Source: Sipunculus nudus (Eukaryota; Annelida; Sipuncula; Golfingiida; Sipunculidae). From it: a stretch of 64,000 nt of DNA. The notes under the pieces were generated by a model. The model was not told the DNA's origin. It saw only the letters and a list, made by a program, of their open reading frames with translations, and made no database searches. Shown piece by piece: positions 27,301 to 39,297 of this stretch; position 1 is the stretch's first letter, and every line of letters begins with the position of its first letter. Position numbers and translations under genes: made by a program. Where the stretch lies: assembly GCA_026874595.1 (NCBI GenBank), contig CM049313.1, positions 64,918,159 through 64,982,158 on the forward strand, read 5' to 3'.

Positions 27301-28875
27301 CAAAAAATCTTTTTTTTTTAATGGCAAACAAATGTAAAGATCTGATAGTTTTTTAAAATATAAGTCTAAGAACATACACGATCTATTCTTAATCAGTTCT
27401 AATTCATGAATATTTATATTCGCGATTATTCCCCTTTCATGGATATCGCGAATTTGAAAACCTCGCGAACAAAAAAGGCAACCACAGAAATGTTTGTATA
27501 TCTTATCGCTGAAAAAAGAATTCCCCTCATATTTGTTATTTTGTACAATCTGGTATATTTCATATTTGATCAAGTCTCCTTCCCTTATCGTATGTTTATC
27601 ACCATTGTGGAATACGAAAGAAACAATGGTATTTTTTATTAGCTGACTGCACTGTTAAATAGAAAGCAAGAAATAGACTGGCCCAGCCAATGCAGGGGTT
27701 AAGACTGAATTGTTCCCGTTGACAGAGCAAACTTTCTCTCCCTGTGTTGTAATGCTCAGAACGGGTACTGCCACCTTGCGGCAAATTCCATAACTAATTT
27801 GCGGCTTTCTGATCGTCTCATTCCATCTTTGTGCTTAGAGCTGACTACGGGTTACGTCTATCTATACATGGCCTCATGTTTTAATTTACTAATTTAAATA
27901 GCAATAATAATAATAATAATAAGAAAAAAAAAAACAAACTGGCTTGGCTACACTAGACCTGACAATTCGTAAATTAAGTGATTATATGTTTGAACTTTTA
28001 TAGTTGTTTTATTGAAGAAACTATATATCTTAGCATAAAGTAAAGACAGACTAATATACACAAGTGATGATATGCAATTACTATAGAGATTTATGCTCAG
28101 TACTTTCCCATATCAAGTAAAATCCTAATTTTAACCCATTTTTGTAAACAAATACCAGAACAAATACCTATCTAACAAAGAAATAACCATGATATAATAA
28201 AGACATGTAAGGAGGCGTGTTTACCCAACTTTCTTTGCTAACCCCTCAAATTTGTGGGGCAATGTGGAAACTGTCAGAAAACGTGAGCTTTAGTAAGCAC
28301 GGTATGTGCGCCATTGTTGACAAACAGCAAAGCACGACTATACCCTATGGAGGTTAGTTTGCGTTGCATATGCGTAGAATCTGAAAGGTCACTAGTTGCA
28401 AAACGGTACTGGGTAAAAGCCGGTAGTACCGGCCGGTAACCGGTACGTACCGGCAGAGGGGAAAAGCCGGGACTTCGATTATTACAGCCAATAATGGCAC
28501 ATACACGCAAAGTTTTTATAATGATCCGATGCATACAATAATGCATTTAGAATCTTCATCGAATTACCGAAGACCGCCAATGCCAGAACAGAATTTGTAC
28601 ATCGCAGAGTTGTAACTTTTGACACTGATGCGAAAGCAGATGCACTCATTGAAAAATCAGGGTCATGAAAAGTAATAATTCATATATAAGCGCAATGTAT
28701 AACTTCGATATATATATGGAATCAAAACTGTTTCATCAGTGCGAGCAGAAGCTCTTTATAAACAAGGGAAAACCCACAAACAAAAACAAATAAGGTTATA
28801 TTTTTTTTCACAAATATGTAACATATATATATATAGTCTCCTGACAAAATATTTATATGAGTTTGTATACATGTG

Positions 28876-28935
<60 letters not shown>

Positions 28936-29201
28936 TTTGACACCCCACCAGCCCTGTTTTCATGTGGACATACACAGGCCAGTCCTGACAAGACATCAGA
29001 TTGATTAATGAGTTTAGCTGGCAAGCCAGCCCCGTTGACCTAGCGAAGGGTCACACTATCAGCTTTGTTTACAGTTAGTCACTCGCTCTGACGAAGGCTA
29101 CAGGGGTAGCTGAAAATTAAGCAACAATCTGTACATGTTATCCAAATAATATGATTGTTTGAAATGTTGGCGTTGATGTCTCTCTTCTTTTTGTGTTCAT
29201 T

Positions 29202-29264
<63 letters not shown>

Positions 29265-29606
29265 TATAAAATCTGTTTTATTAATGAGAGAGGCTGTTTC
29301 TAGTAAAATTATAAGATAATTTTAAGAACTGTTGAAATATAAAAATGCAATTTGAATTCAAGTCAGGTAAAGCTTCTGTGCAAATACTGATTTAGATGAA
29401 TCTTTGTACACATTCTCTATATATATATTATTCATGCAATATTTTTTTATAGCAAATGACGCTACAGCACTTTTAATAATCTTGGACAAACTACCGGGGT
29501 ACTCCTTCAACCCATGATGAAGTATACGGCAATACAGGCTTATTATATAGTATACAGCTATTATTTTAATGATTATTTTCATGGTGTGTACATGTATACT
29601 TATGTA

Positions 29607-29662
<56 letters not shown>

Positions 29663-31400
29663 TTCACGCTGTGAATGCATATTTGTATGCATATATTGTA
29701 AGTTTTAAAGTAACACCATGTTATTTGTATCGGTAGATATATGTTATAAAATAACCAGTATTTTTTCTACATCAAATGATAATTCAGACCGCCAGTATAT
29801 AATTTGTTTTGTTAAAGCTGCCATATAGTAAAATATTTTTAATAGCACTTGTTGTGTCGCAATTTATTCCATCAATATCACACCTTATTTACACTGTTTT
29901 GATGAAAATAAATCATTGATGAGAAAACATATCTATTAAGGACAGATTTTCTTGTTATTGTAGAAAAACATCCTTTTAAGATGGTCCCGGCTTTACCATG
30001 AGTGCATGCATGGTCCCGAATTGGTCCCGGGTCGCCTTGAGGCTCAATCGCGACCAAAAATAGGTTCAATATAAGGCGGGGAATAATGCTTAAAAAATAT
30101 TTGAGGTGAAACTTTCTCAGTTTAATTGATAGAAAGACATATACATTTTTCATTCATATTAATATCGATATAAAGTTGATATAAAGGCGTTATCATGTAT
30201 GAAACGGCCTATATAGACACCACGTCTTGGTCCCCACTTGGTCCCGGGTTGAGTGTGGCCCCCTACTGGTACTTAAAACCCCATCAGTGTGGTAATCTGT
30301 TGATATGGCTGTTTAGTAGCGTGATAATGATCCCAGTGGGGAGCCATTAATCACCGCCGAACTGCTTCCTTTGGTTGCTCAGGGAAGGAAAGGGAAAGGG
30401 AAAGTTGCTTTTTAATTGGTCACATAGATTCAGTGGTGTTTATATCCAAATGATATACCATGTATATATATAGCTGGAACAATGAATGCCATATCATGTC
30501 CATGTTCCTGCAGGCTGCTATTGATAGAGATGTCTATCTGGCTGCACTTGGTTCTAATTGGGCACAAATAGGTTTGGTGTATGACCAGGTGTAACTGCCA
30601 CTCTCATTATATATACTATGCAACAACATACAAACATGTTTGACAAAAAATACTTCCCCTGAAAACCCCACGCCCCCTCACTCTCTTGGATCTGCATGCC
30701 ATGGTTATTTAAGAATAAAATTCTCATAATCTATAGATACATGAATTATTCAAAGTGTGTTTTTATATCTGCATGGGTTCCAAATGTCATGGAAACCGGT
30801 TAATCCTGCCATATAATCAATTATTGTTGATCATTCAGATAAATTAGTTATTTTTGGAAGATAACATTTTGTTAAAAATTGAGGAAGCTGTCATAGCATA
30901 TTTTAATGGCAAAATGACATTTTATTTTTTTATTTGATAAAATGGGGGCGGAGGAACTTATATGGCATGTCCACTATGGTTTTATTGAAAAGTTTAAGTC
31001 CACCCCCCCCCATTCCACACCATGGAATGGTTATACTATGAATGTACGTCTTTTGCACCATCTATATCTTTTTCTGCATCTGCTTAATTAACAATATATA
31101 TATATTTAATAATATGTATGTGTTTATCTTTTATTTTCCACTCCATTTCCACAAACCAAACACAATGAAAGCAAGTCATTGCTAAAGTTGATTGACATTT
31201 TTATAAAAAATACATAACAATTGAATAAACAAACAACAAATATATATGCATGAAACAGTATACAATAACATGTTTTTAACCTCGACATCTCGAGTAAAGA
31301 AGGTGATAAAGGCGATATATATATATAAGAATTATATGTAAGAATAGTTATAAATGTATGATATAAAGTATTGATGTAGATTGACATTACATACTTGTCC

Positions 31401-31435
<35 letters not shown>

Positions 31436-31485
31436 TATACATTATATTTTTAACATGTTATATATAACATTATATATGTAACATA

Positions 31486-31533
<48 letters not shown>

Positions 31534-32166
31534 AATGCTATGTGAGGGTACTGCATGATCTTTAATAACAGTGGACTGTGGAACAGATCTTTTTGGATTT
31601 GACAAAAAAATAATGATTTACCGGTGAAGGTCCAAAACATATATTAGGCCTACATGGGTTATTACTGATAAAATGGTAGCTCCTCCAAATCGTAACTAAA
31701 CTCCCGTTATCTAAGTAGTGTTATACCGTGGGTTGAAACATTTGTTTGGCACCAAGTCCCCTCCCCCCCCCCCCCCCCCCCGGCATTTGGACATGCCGCC
31801 GGGTATTATCCGTTATAGACGGAGGGTGTCACTAGCCGCCACCTAGCTCCTTGTAGCTTGGTTTGTGGGGGAAGAGGATTGTTGCTATATGCTCTTGGAA
31901 AATATTATGCTTATGCGTACATGCCATTGATACTTACGGTAACTTACCTCATATCCACCGAACACACAGTCAAATGGAGGCAATCTTCTAAAGGAAACAT
32001 AAATATTTATATATATAATTACATATATAATACATAATACATTATGAATATTTATATATAGTATTAAGTAAATTTCAACTCCATCACGTTTTCTGATTTG
32101 GGTTTCGCGGTCTACACCTACGATTTTCCCAAACCAGCAGGGACATTTATAGAAATTACAGGCACG

Positions 32167-32221
<55 letters not shown>

Positions 32222-33726
32222 TGTGTGTGTGTGTGTGTGTGTGTGTTTACCAGCTGACATATGTTTAACTTGCCATGCTAAAAATATGACGAAGTATCAT
32301 TAGATACAGTTCCGCCACCAACATGCAAAGAAAAAATATATGTCACATGTCATATAAGTAAGGCGACCTACCGAGTACACCTACATAATATATTTATATG
32401 TAAGCAGAATTGATCTGCGGGAATGCAGCTGGCCCAGCGTCATGCACCCACTCATGGTGAAGTCTGACTTTAAGCACACTTCATTTTTGAAATGTAACGT
32501 GGCCCAACAAACAGAAAAAATGTAACACAAAAAAATGCATGTATATATGCATGTTTTTTTATTCACTATAATTTATGTTATTATGTGATTTTTTTGCAGA
32601 CACGAGGACCAGTGGCGTATCCAGGGGGGGGGGGTAAGGGGGTTTAACCCCCCGTATTGCGAAAAACTACCTCTTTTTGCAGTGTTTCCCCCAGTTTTTT
32701 AAAGGCTGAAAAACCTCGTCATGGTTTTGTGGACCTTTTTAAGGTTTTAATTAGTCCCTCGCGTGACCATATATAAAACCCCTCCCTTGCCAAAATCCTA
32801 GATCCGCCACTGAGAATATATTTCATCAGCCATTAAGGATAATATATAATCCTGTAAATATAAATATGTTTAAACTATTAGCAAAATACAAAAATGAAAT
32901 ATAAAATAACCTTAATAGCCTACGTGAGATGAATAACATTTTTTTAATAAATAGATATTAAATTAAATGCTAAATGATATGTCACAAAAATAATATACAT
33001 ATTAAATTATAAATCAAATAAAATACGATATATTTTTTATCTAATAGTTATTAACAATTTGTAAACGTAATGCATATAATTGCACTGGGGCCCAGATGCC
33101 GGTGGCTGGACGAAGTACGGAATACTGTATTTTACGTGACACCATGTAAAATTGGTACCGGCATTTACCAAGTTTCTACATTTCAATCAGCATTATTTCC
33201 ACCTTAAAGACATTTTTTGATCTGATAAATTTTAGGATATGAAACGTTTCATTACTTCATCGGATTATTATAAAAAACATTACATGAGTGTGCCATTATT
33301 AAATAGGCTGTAATAATCGAAGTCCCGGCTTTTCCCCGCTGCCGGTACGTACCGGCTACAGGCCGGTATACTATACCGGCTTTTACCCAGTACCTTGCAA
33401 AACGCCCTGTTCGAAACACTGGTTAACCACCAGATGTCCTTGTTGAATATGTTTTAAATATAATGGCGCCATATCTTTTATAAACATGTGGATATAAACA
33501 AAATAAGCTGTCTGTATGCGATAGGATCGATGTTTTCTGAAGTATTTGTTGGAAAGTATAAGATATTTTCTTTGGTTAACACACGTCATATATGTGTATT
33601 AAAGGCTACAAAGTCAGGTGGGGTATTGTACCTGGTTGGTCAGGGCACAGCTGAGGTGAAGATACCGATTGTAAATGCTGCACTGAGAGAGGTGGACATC
33701 CGGTGCAATCAGCGTTACGCAAACAC
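13877..33726 (+). CDS. SORD: Sorbitol dehydrogenase copy B (seven exons found, last exon not found)
   Basis: This spliced gene encodes a cytosolic NAD-dependent polyol dehydrogenase of the zinc MDR family (sorbitol to fructose, second step of the polyol pathway). Exons are 13877-13930, 19388-19421, 20435-20599, 23404-23563, 23994-24178, 26940-27115 and 33605-33726. All junction phases agree and the sum is 896 nt, about 298 residues; family members have about 350-360, so roughly 55-60 C-terminal residues are missing. Visible catalytic zinc ligands are Cys in GICGSD, His-Glu in LGHESSG and Glu in LLEPLSV. A structural-zinc motif C-x2-C-x2-C-x7-C is present, which vertebrate SORD lacks. The NAD fold motif is GAGPVG. 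Later signatures are [19 protein letters not shown] and the terminal [14 protein letters not shown]. The intron after exon 2 has a GC donor. The final exon (WP... to VKPLVTH...) was not seen between 33727 and 45 kb. Confidence 0.92.
15648..15950 (+). repeat. Tandem duplication, ~150-bp unit, two copies
   Basis: Both units begin at atgaactgacatcgcggtgt (about 15649 and 15801) and end at acaatcgttgtacctat. They differ at a few bases (ttcattcc/tccattcc, ggaaag/gaaaat), so the duplication is recent but not brand new. Confidence 0.9.
18338..18480 (-). mobile_element. MITE-like repeat, inverted partial copy
   Basis: It begins aaaggggccaattccgatat, the reverse complement of the end of the 13.6-kb copy, followed by ataacgtggggcccgccaaa, which matches the internal ggcgggcccc segment in reverse. 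The far end is unclear. Confidence 0.5.
19388..19421 (+). CDS. SORD: SORD copy B exon 2 with GC donor
   Basis: This 34-nt exon encodes [11 protein letters not shown], the conserved ENYPIPEPGPNE segment of the family. The acceptor is ttttgtag. The 3' border is GGAG|gcaagt, a GC-AG intron with an otherwise perfect consensus. A GT donor elsewhere would break the frame. Confidence 0.85.
19432..20170 (+). repeat. Dispersed repeat with GAGCTATAGC start, copy 1
   Basis: The stretch attgagctatagc... with gtccgtc runs and cattaacaaggca is repeated at 24949-25690 in the same orientation, sharing the order aaggtcctcgg/aatgtccttgg, ggtcattggg/ggtcactgtg and gcttattgatcatag. It is non-coding and seems to be an ancient interspersed element. 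It fills most of the intron between exons 2 and 3. Confidence 0.8.
20435..20599 (+). CDS. SORD: SORD copy B exon 3
   Basis: It encodes [19 protein letters not shown], then [20 protein letters not shown] and [16 protein letters not shown]. It contains three of the residues around the catalytic zinc (Cys of GICGSD, His-Glu of LGHES). Acceptor ttatacag, donor gtcagt, 165 nt. Confidence 0.93.
20600..23403. other. SORD copy B intron 3
   Basis: It contains an ATT trinucleotide run (about 20848-20896), a (c)gcgcg-rich stretch at 21660-21860 unusual for this AT-rich DNA, and two open frames without recognisable homology (22297-22587 on + and 22706-23029 on -). I see no support that either is a gene. 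Confidence 0.5.
23404..23563 (+). CDS. SORD: SORD copy B exon 4
   Basis: It encodes [36 protein letters not shown] and [17 protein letters not shown]. The four cysteines of the structural-zinc loop are intact. It follows the acceptor gatacag and ends in phase 2 at gtaata. It is the paralogue of 2562-2721. Confidence 0.93.
23580..24940 (+). repeat. Segmental duplication, copy B (SORD introns 4-5)
   Basis: Partner of 8517-10420. In this copy intron 4 is only about 430 bases, giving the reference state for the 5.8-kb insertion in copy A. It contains a (TA)n array at about 24332-24382 and an A-rich tract near 24817-24850. Confidence 0.85.
23994..24178 (+). CDS. SORD: SORD copy B exon 5
   Basis: It encodes [40 protein letters not shown] and [20 protein letters not shown]. 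It has the catalytic-site Glu and the GAGPVG dinucleotide-binding motif. Acceptor tttcag, donor gtaggt, 185 nt. Confidence 0.93.
24949..25690 (+). repeat. Dispersed repeat with GAGCTATAGC start, copy 2
   Basis: Partner of 19432-20170, diverged by many substitutions and small indels. It lies in intron 5 of SORD copy B. Confidence 0.8.
25740..26055 (+). repeat. Degenerate GTTACATTATCGGTTAAT array
   Basis: About ten loose units of ttacattatcggttaatttt follow one another with strong drift. It differs from the TTACAATATGGGCCG arrays of the 2.7-8.5 kb insertion but has the same rhythm. Confidence 0.6.
26940..27115 (+). CDS. SORD: SORD copy B exon 6
   Basis: It encodes [40 protein letters not shown] and [19 protein letters not shown]. 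This is the second half of the Rossmann domain, including the Asp/Arg that discriminates NAD (DISEHRL). Acceptor cctgcag, donor gtaagt, ends in phase 0. No homologue of this exon was seen in copy A. Confidence 0.93.
28381..28555 (+). repeat. Inverted repeat pair in intron 6, left copy
   Basis: The stretch from ggtactgggtaaaagccggt to about 28550 matches the reverse complement of 33230-33400 over some 170 bases. Both copies centre on CCGGTACGTACCGG, a 14-bp palindrome, and share aaaagccgggacttcgatta. Confidence 0.8.
28879..29660. repeat. Cluster of three (TA)n arrays
   Basis: Pure TA arrays at about 28879-28932, 29203-29269 and 29608-29658 within 800 bases of intron 6. Confidence 0.9.
31402..32246. 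repeat. (TA)n, (C)n and (TG)n arrays
   Basis: TA arrays lie at about 31402-31530 and 32166-32218, the latter running into a (TG)n tract to about 32246. A 19-C run lies at 31763-31781. Confidence 0.9.
32610..32812. mobile_element. hAT-type MITE-like element (~203 bp)
   Basis: It starts CAGTGGCGTATCCAGG and ends ctagatccgccactg, so the ends are inverted repeats of the CAGTGGCGGATC type typical of hAT MITEs. It contains an 11-G run and a matching C-run (ggggtttaacccccc). I could not establish a clean 8-bp target duplication. Confidence 0.6.
33230..33402 (-). repeat. Inverted repeat pair in intron 6, right copy
   Basis: Partner of 28381-28555 in opposite orientation, about 5 kb away and about 200 bases before exon 7. 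The two may be the ends of one large inserted element or two separate MITE insertions. Confidence 0.8.
33605..33726 (+). CDS. SORD: SORD copy B exon 7
   Basis: It encodes [20 protein letters not shown] followed by [20 protein letters not shown] and the first two bases of a Thr codon. It matches the family segment ending REVDIKGVFRYCNT. Acceptor tattaaag, donor gtgagt. A following exon starting with one base and Trp-Pro is expected. Confidence 0.9.
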
Positions 33727-35219
33727 GTGAGTACACGCGGTCAACACAAAACATACAAAAGTTAACATTTTGGAATAACATTAACAAAGATGAAACATTG
33801 GCTGTGTTTTGGGGGAAAAAGCATGGATTTATGTTTATTATAAAAAGGAGAATAATTAAATGATTATTATCTGATCTTAATAATAACTAGATTGTGTAGT
33901 CAGAGCCAACAAACCTCCCCCGGATATGTGTATACTATAGGTGTTACGCTTCAGTAACACGGGTTCTCCTGGCGAGTGGCATAACAGATGCTACTCCCTA
34001 ATCCCATGAATGGGTGGATTATTCCTCGGTGTTCTGATGGTATATAAATATATATAAACATGGGCTTTTACCAAGAGATACAGTTTAAGCCAAAAAAAGT
34101 AGGGCTATCAGGCACCGCCCCCGACAATTTTATCCCCGCGCATCCAAAAATTTTTTTTTCGAAATTTACCGATTTGTGCTCAAGCCTTTCTGTTTAGCGA
34201 AGCAATTTTTTAATTATTATGTTGTCCCCGGTTCATATGAAATTTTGATTAAAAATTAATGATTAAAAAGGTAAAAAAATCGGTCTCCCTCATTTATAAT
34301 CAGGCCCAACCTGTTTTTTGGCCTTAAGCTGCAGGCCTGCAAAATCACTCTTATTATAAATAGAGTCGCTCTTTTTTGAGGATTTCCTTAAAATTACTCT
34401 TTTTCTCACTATTTTCTAGCAACAATCTTTTTTCCACTCTTTTCTTCAGTGAAAGAATTTCGATATATATATAATTTCCTTCCTGCTATAGCAGATCCGT
34501 ATGAACAAGAATGGGACACTTCGCAATTTTTGTGTGCGCAAATGTTCAGCATGTGCCACAACGTTAGGAAAATGCTCTTATCTTCATGCAGGGGGATGAC
34601 CACCAAAGTGTGTTTCTGACATTGGGTTTAATATATACATTTATACATACACGTAGCATGTTTTACTCTACTTTTTATTATTTAAGTCTTTTGAACTCAT
34701 TTCAAAGTGTTTAGTAATTGCCTTTTCTTACCATTATCAATCATTTAAATTCACTTGTAACGGGGAGTTAGAAATAACACTTTCCCTCTCTCAACTGTAA
34801 AAGGTTGTTAACATTAATAATTGTTTTACTCATGAATATAACGCCTGTATATTGTCATGCACAAATAAAGTGATTTGCTTCAATTCAGTTCAGAGCTACT
34901 TGTTTTTGTTTGCATGCTGGCATCAATCTGTACAGTGTCATAAATAACTCTAAAGAACGCATGCCCATCCAAAGTATTTTTAATTCACGTGAAATAAACG
35001 GCATTTTTTTTAGAATATAATGATATCTGCCTATATTTTGTTCTAATTCTTAACTTACTCCTGCACACAAGTGGAAATAAACTTACACCCGGCGCGATAA
35101 GAGTGCTAAACATTAACAGAACGCTATCTGGTGGCCGTACCGTGCAAATGTCAAGCTTCAAACTTGTGTTTCTTCAATGTTTTCTCTCCTTGATTTGGAA
35201 TTGTCGGCGCAAGGTCGGC

Positions 35220-35263
35220 GTGCGACTTTACACAGTTAACACTTTGACTGTGTTAAGTCGCAC
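35220..35263. repeat. Perfect-looking hairpin with 17-bp arms
   Basis: Arm GTGCGACTTTACACAGT (35220-35236), a 10-base loop, then ACTGTGTTAAGTCGCAC (35247-35263): one mismatch in 17. It is too short for a typical animal microRNA precursor. Confidence 0.7.
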
Positions 35264-36805
35264 ACAGAAAAATAATATGTATAAAACAGGTAACTTGGAG
35301 ACAGTATAAGTCCGTGTGCCGGAATGATTTTGCAGGGAAACTTTTCAATTTGTATAAATAAATCATAGAATCATGGCCTAACCACACATCGGTTTATGAA
35401 ATAAGTTTCCAAAAACCATTATACTAAACAAGAATAAAATTCTATATTATCTTTATAATTTATATTTTATGTTTTTTTTTCTCGATCATACAGTCACCGA
35501 AGTCAAAATGGGCTAAATATGCGCTGTCAATTTTTTTATTCTTAACTATTCTTTGAGAAAGGTGGCGCCGCACACTATAGAAACAAAGGGTAGCACGTAG
35601 TTCCATTAAAAAAAAACCCAAAAAGCAGCCCCACCCCAACCCACCCATTCCATGTTTCGACTACCCTAATAACGAAGGCTCAAAGTGACAAGCGCTTATT
35701 ATATATTCAATACATGTTACATGTGTATTATATATATATATTAGGCAATTGCACTGCTTTTCTATTAATGCTGCATTTCTGACAGTGTCATACGGGGATG
35801 ATGAGTTGCCTTAGCGGAGGTCTGCGCTCTATGAGTGCTTTTCTAGATTATGATAGGTATATATTGTACAGTATACATATTTTCATTTGTCTTCGTATGG
35901 TCCTTCGTTAGAACTCACCCTCTAGTACCGGCAGATCCCATAATTTATTCTAGCTCAGGTAGACATAAAATGGCCCCCACTGAAACCAAAGTAGGTCCTA
36001 CAGCCACACACTTTACCACGCAGGTGTGCAAACTGAATGGTTGACTTAGTCCACAATCCACTCCCATACAATTTATGTTTGACAAATCTACACTTATAAC
36101 AGTCATTTCAAGACAACCTTGCTCCCACATGATATTTATTGCATGAGATGGCAAACATATATATTTACTATAGCACCCTTATCACAGGACAAGCACTTCT
36201 TGTATTTTCCAGGAAATGTGCTGTTGTACACTCTGCCTTGTTCATAGTAAAATAAAAATACGAAGAAAATAATATATATATATATAATATTTATAATAAT
36301 ATATATTGACGCCAGACACAACTTGTGTTTAACCTTTTCAAATATATAATAGCTATGTCAGTTGTTGAAATAAGGCTTGGTATCATTCAAATAACATTAG
36401 ACGGATGCATGTCTCCGTTCTTTCTCTTTTGTTTTTATAGTCTGGTTACTGGCTTTAGGTAATAAATGAATACACTAGGATGGGCGGTCATTCCAGTCAC
36501 CGATTTGACGAAGAGGAGCAAAGTTCAGACTCTATGACTTGGGGGGGGGGGGGGGGGGGGGGTTGTCCATGTGAGATTACACTTCCATGTTACTCTATCA
36601 CTCCATTCATCTTTGAAATGCCCATAACTATTTATTGTTAAAAAGACTCATAATGGTTTACATAAGAATCAGAAACCTAACATACTCAAGCTTTATGGCA
36701 TCACTGACGTTTGTATTAGGTCCTATTTAGTTGTCAGGTCATATTATATATGAAGTCGCCATTAATATTACTAAAATTCATTATATTATACATCATGTAC
36801 TATTA

Positions 36806-36851
<46 letters not shown>

Positions 36852-37282
36852 TCTGAGATTTTCTCTTTTCCCACGATAATATTGTCAATGCTATAAAAAC
36901 AGTCATTATCATTCTGTACTTTTTACCTTAATTATTTTACTTTCTTTTTCTCACTCTCTCTCTCACACATACACATACACCTTTTATCCTTTCCCTCAAA
37001 TATATTATTTTTAATCAATCAGATCCTATCAACAAAACAACTGTTTCCTGTTTTGCGTGTCCTTATATTCATGGTTGCTGTAAGGAACACCTTGTTAGGT
37101 TTGCTGTACGGTTATCTAACCTAATTAAAGGGGGGGGGGGCACGGTGCAGGTGCTGTACTTTTGACACAGCCCAGCCCAAGCTCCATAACGTCAGAGTGG
37201 GTAGTCATGGGCTTTTTTATGTATTTTGGTCCATTGTAAGGAGAACATAAAAAATAATAAAGGGGAGATAGCCTAAGCTATA

Positions 37283-37414
37283 GATGCCCTCGAAGCCAAG
37301 CAAGACTACAAGAACCGGAGGCAAGACGAGAACTTAGAAGATCCAGCAGAGCAGCTGCACCCACGACCAGTCAATGACGAATGTCTGAACCGCCCAGCCA
37401 CCAGCATAGTTTAG
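37283..37414 (+). other. Unassigned coding-like stretch
   Basis: In one frame this reads ALEAKQDYKNRRQDENLEDP, then AEQLHPRPVNDECLNRPATS and IV before a stop. The charged composition looks more like a protein than the surrounding AT-rich DNA. It could be a terminal exon or a transposon remnant. A possible acceptor (ctatag) lies just before it. The frame does not continue SORD exon 7. Confidence 0.25.
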
Positions 37415-39179
37415 CACTTGTCTATAACTCTTAAAACGAATATTTCAAGAGCAATCTTAATTATCTTCATAATCTGTTATACGGTTATTTCTCCACCAGA
37501 AAGAATATCGAGAATCATCGCAACTGAAATGTCTGTTTAAGAAGTGAACTCACCAAGGATTAAGTTTAACAATATCCTTTACCACGTGATGCCGGGAAAG
37601 GTGGGCTATACCCCTAATACGGACTTTTGGTAAGTCACATCAGGACACATACCACACACGCATTTGTGCATGTGCAGCATCCTGTTTTCCATTATTAACT
37701 ACATGAGGACAATCTCATGCTTGTCTTATTAAAATATGAAAGACTAGTTACCTGGTTTGCCTTGCTGCCGGGAATTGTAACAAGTTTTTGTGTGGATTTA
37801 TGTACACAAAGCCCATGGTCGGAAACTTACAAAGTTACCCATGGGGACACAGAGGATATAGCATGAATTACACTGCATTTTCCATACATATCCCACAGGC
37901 TCTATAGCACTGATCTTAGATTTTGCAGCTCCATCGAGAAATTAGTGTATTATCATGTCTTAGTTATATTTAGCCACTGATTACTTCACTTTTGTATAAT
38001 GGGTTTATTGTAATACCGAAAACCGTTTAGGTTCATCAGCGTATTTATTACGTTTAGGTATTTATTGATTACTGGAGTACTGGGAAGATTTGCACGCCGG
38101 TAATAAAAATTAATGCAGTCTCAGAGTTATTGTCCCTTGTAGGGTCACAGTGGGATCTCGAGGGGTGGATTTAGGGGCGCCTTTTTCGAACTAAAATAGA
38201 AATAGAAATCTCACACGTTAAATACCGAAAAGAGCTCCAAGAATACCCCCAGATCGCGCCATTATATATGAGTTTTCAAAAATAAAATGTCTACATCGCG
38301 TGTGGGGATATCTCTCTCCCAAACTATCTCAGTCTGCCTTAACATTTGTAACAGCCCCCCCCCCCCCAAAAAAAAAAAAAAAATCTAAAATCGTGTATCC
38401 GCCCCTAGTATCTCCACACGCATCATCAGAATCAAACTGACCAAGCTGAATTTATCCCACCGAACCAGAACTTAGGTTCAAAACTATGGGCATTGTTTAT
38501 GAACAAGGCTTAATTTGTCACTGCTAATACGTGAAGTACAACTAGATGTACGCAGTTACGAAGCGGTCATTGGAAAGCCCCGGGCGATAAGGGGGGAACA
38601 GGTATGAACTGTACGGCCTTGGAAGTAAGGGCCAGGTAAAAAAAAAATATCGCACTACGGCGAAAGGGGGATGGGGGCCTAAACAGATCCAAAAACAAAA
38701 TATGTTTTACCCAAATATGGATAATAAGTAGCAATAAGTAGTACTGATTAACATGTTCGGGCTTGCTCTGCCACTGTATAGGAAAAACGCGTCTGGTCCT
38801 TCCTCTTTTTAAAGACTAGATAAAGGTAGTCGTTGATATAGAACCTGTACACCTCCCTACATAACCAAGTGAATGCCATTTATTTCTTGTCTGGTACACC
38901 ACCACTTTATTACTATGGAACAGCATAACGATACCAAAGTAAACAAGCAACTTATCCCGGCATCAGCGGTAATTTTCAGTGCATGCATGCAACTATCCAG
39001 CGATAGAAAAAAGGCCATCATGTACAGTACGATTAATATAATTATAAGAATAAAGTATGTATAGCTGCCACTATATAATCATCCAAGGGTGAAGTTTCTA
39101 TATTTCACTTGATTAAAAAAAATCATATTCGTCATACCAATTGTTTCCCTTCTGTTTTCCTAGAATCCTTTAAACAAGT

Positions 39180-39290
39180 CCTTACCATCGGTACGTGTTA
39201 ATGTCCTTACCACTGGTAGGCCTACGTGTTAATGTCCTTAGCACCGGTACGTGTTTATGTCCTTACCGCTGGTACGTATTAATGGTGCCG
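39180..39290 (+). repeat. Four ~28-bp tandem units
   Basis: Units of the form gtccttaccatcggtacgtgttaat occur four times with small changes, one carrying an extra aggcct insertion. They lie immediately downstream of the probable minus-strand exon at 39298-39760, in its intron or flank. Confidence 0.8.
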
Positions 39291-39297
39291 CTTTCAC

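Larger units (their letters stand above)
33727..39297. other. Region downstream of SORD exon 7
   Basis: The expected last SORD exon was not found. Present are a 17-bp-arm hairpin (35220-35263), a 22-G run (36541-36562), a TA array (36809-36848), an element-like stretch at about 38158-38408 whose ends both carry a ggggcggat-type motif, and an open coding-like stretch at 37283-37414 (ALEAKQDYKNRRQDENLEDP..., ending TAG) that I cannot assign. Confidence 0.5.

Noticed and set aside
36440-36463. Mini-exon tttttatag|TCTGGTTACTGGCTTTAG as a possible end of SORD (reads TLVTGFR then stop)
   Set aside because: Phase fits, but it lacks the Trp-Pro and the whole C-terminal family segment. It is probably chance.
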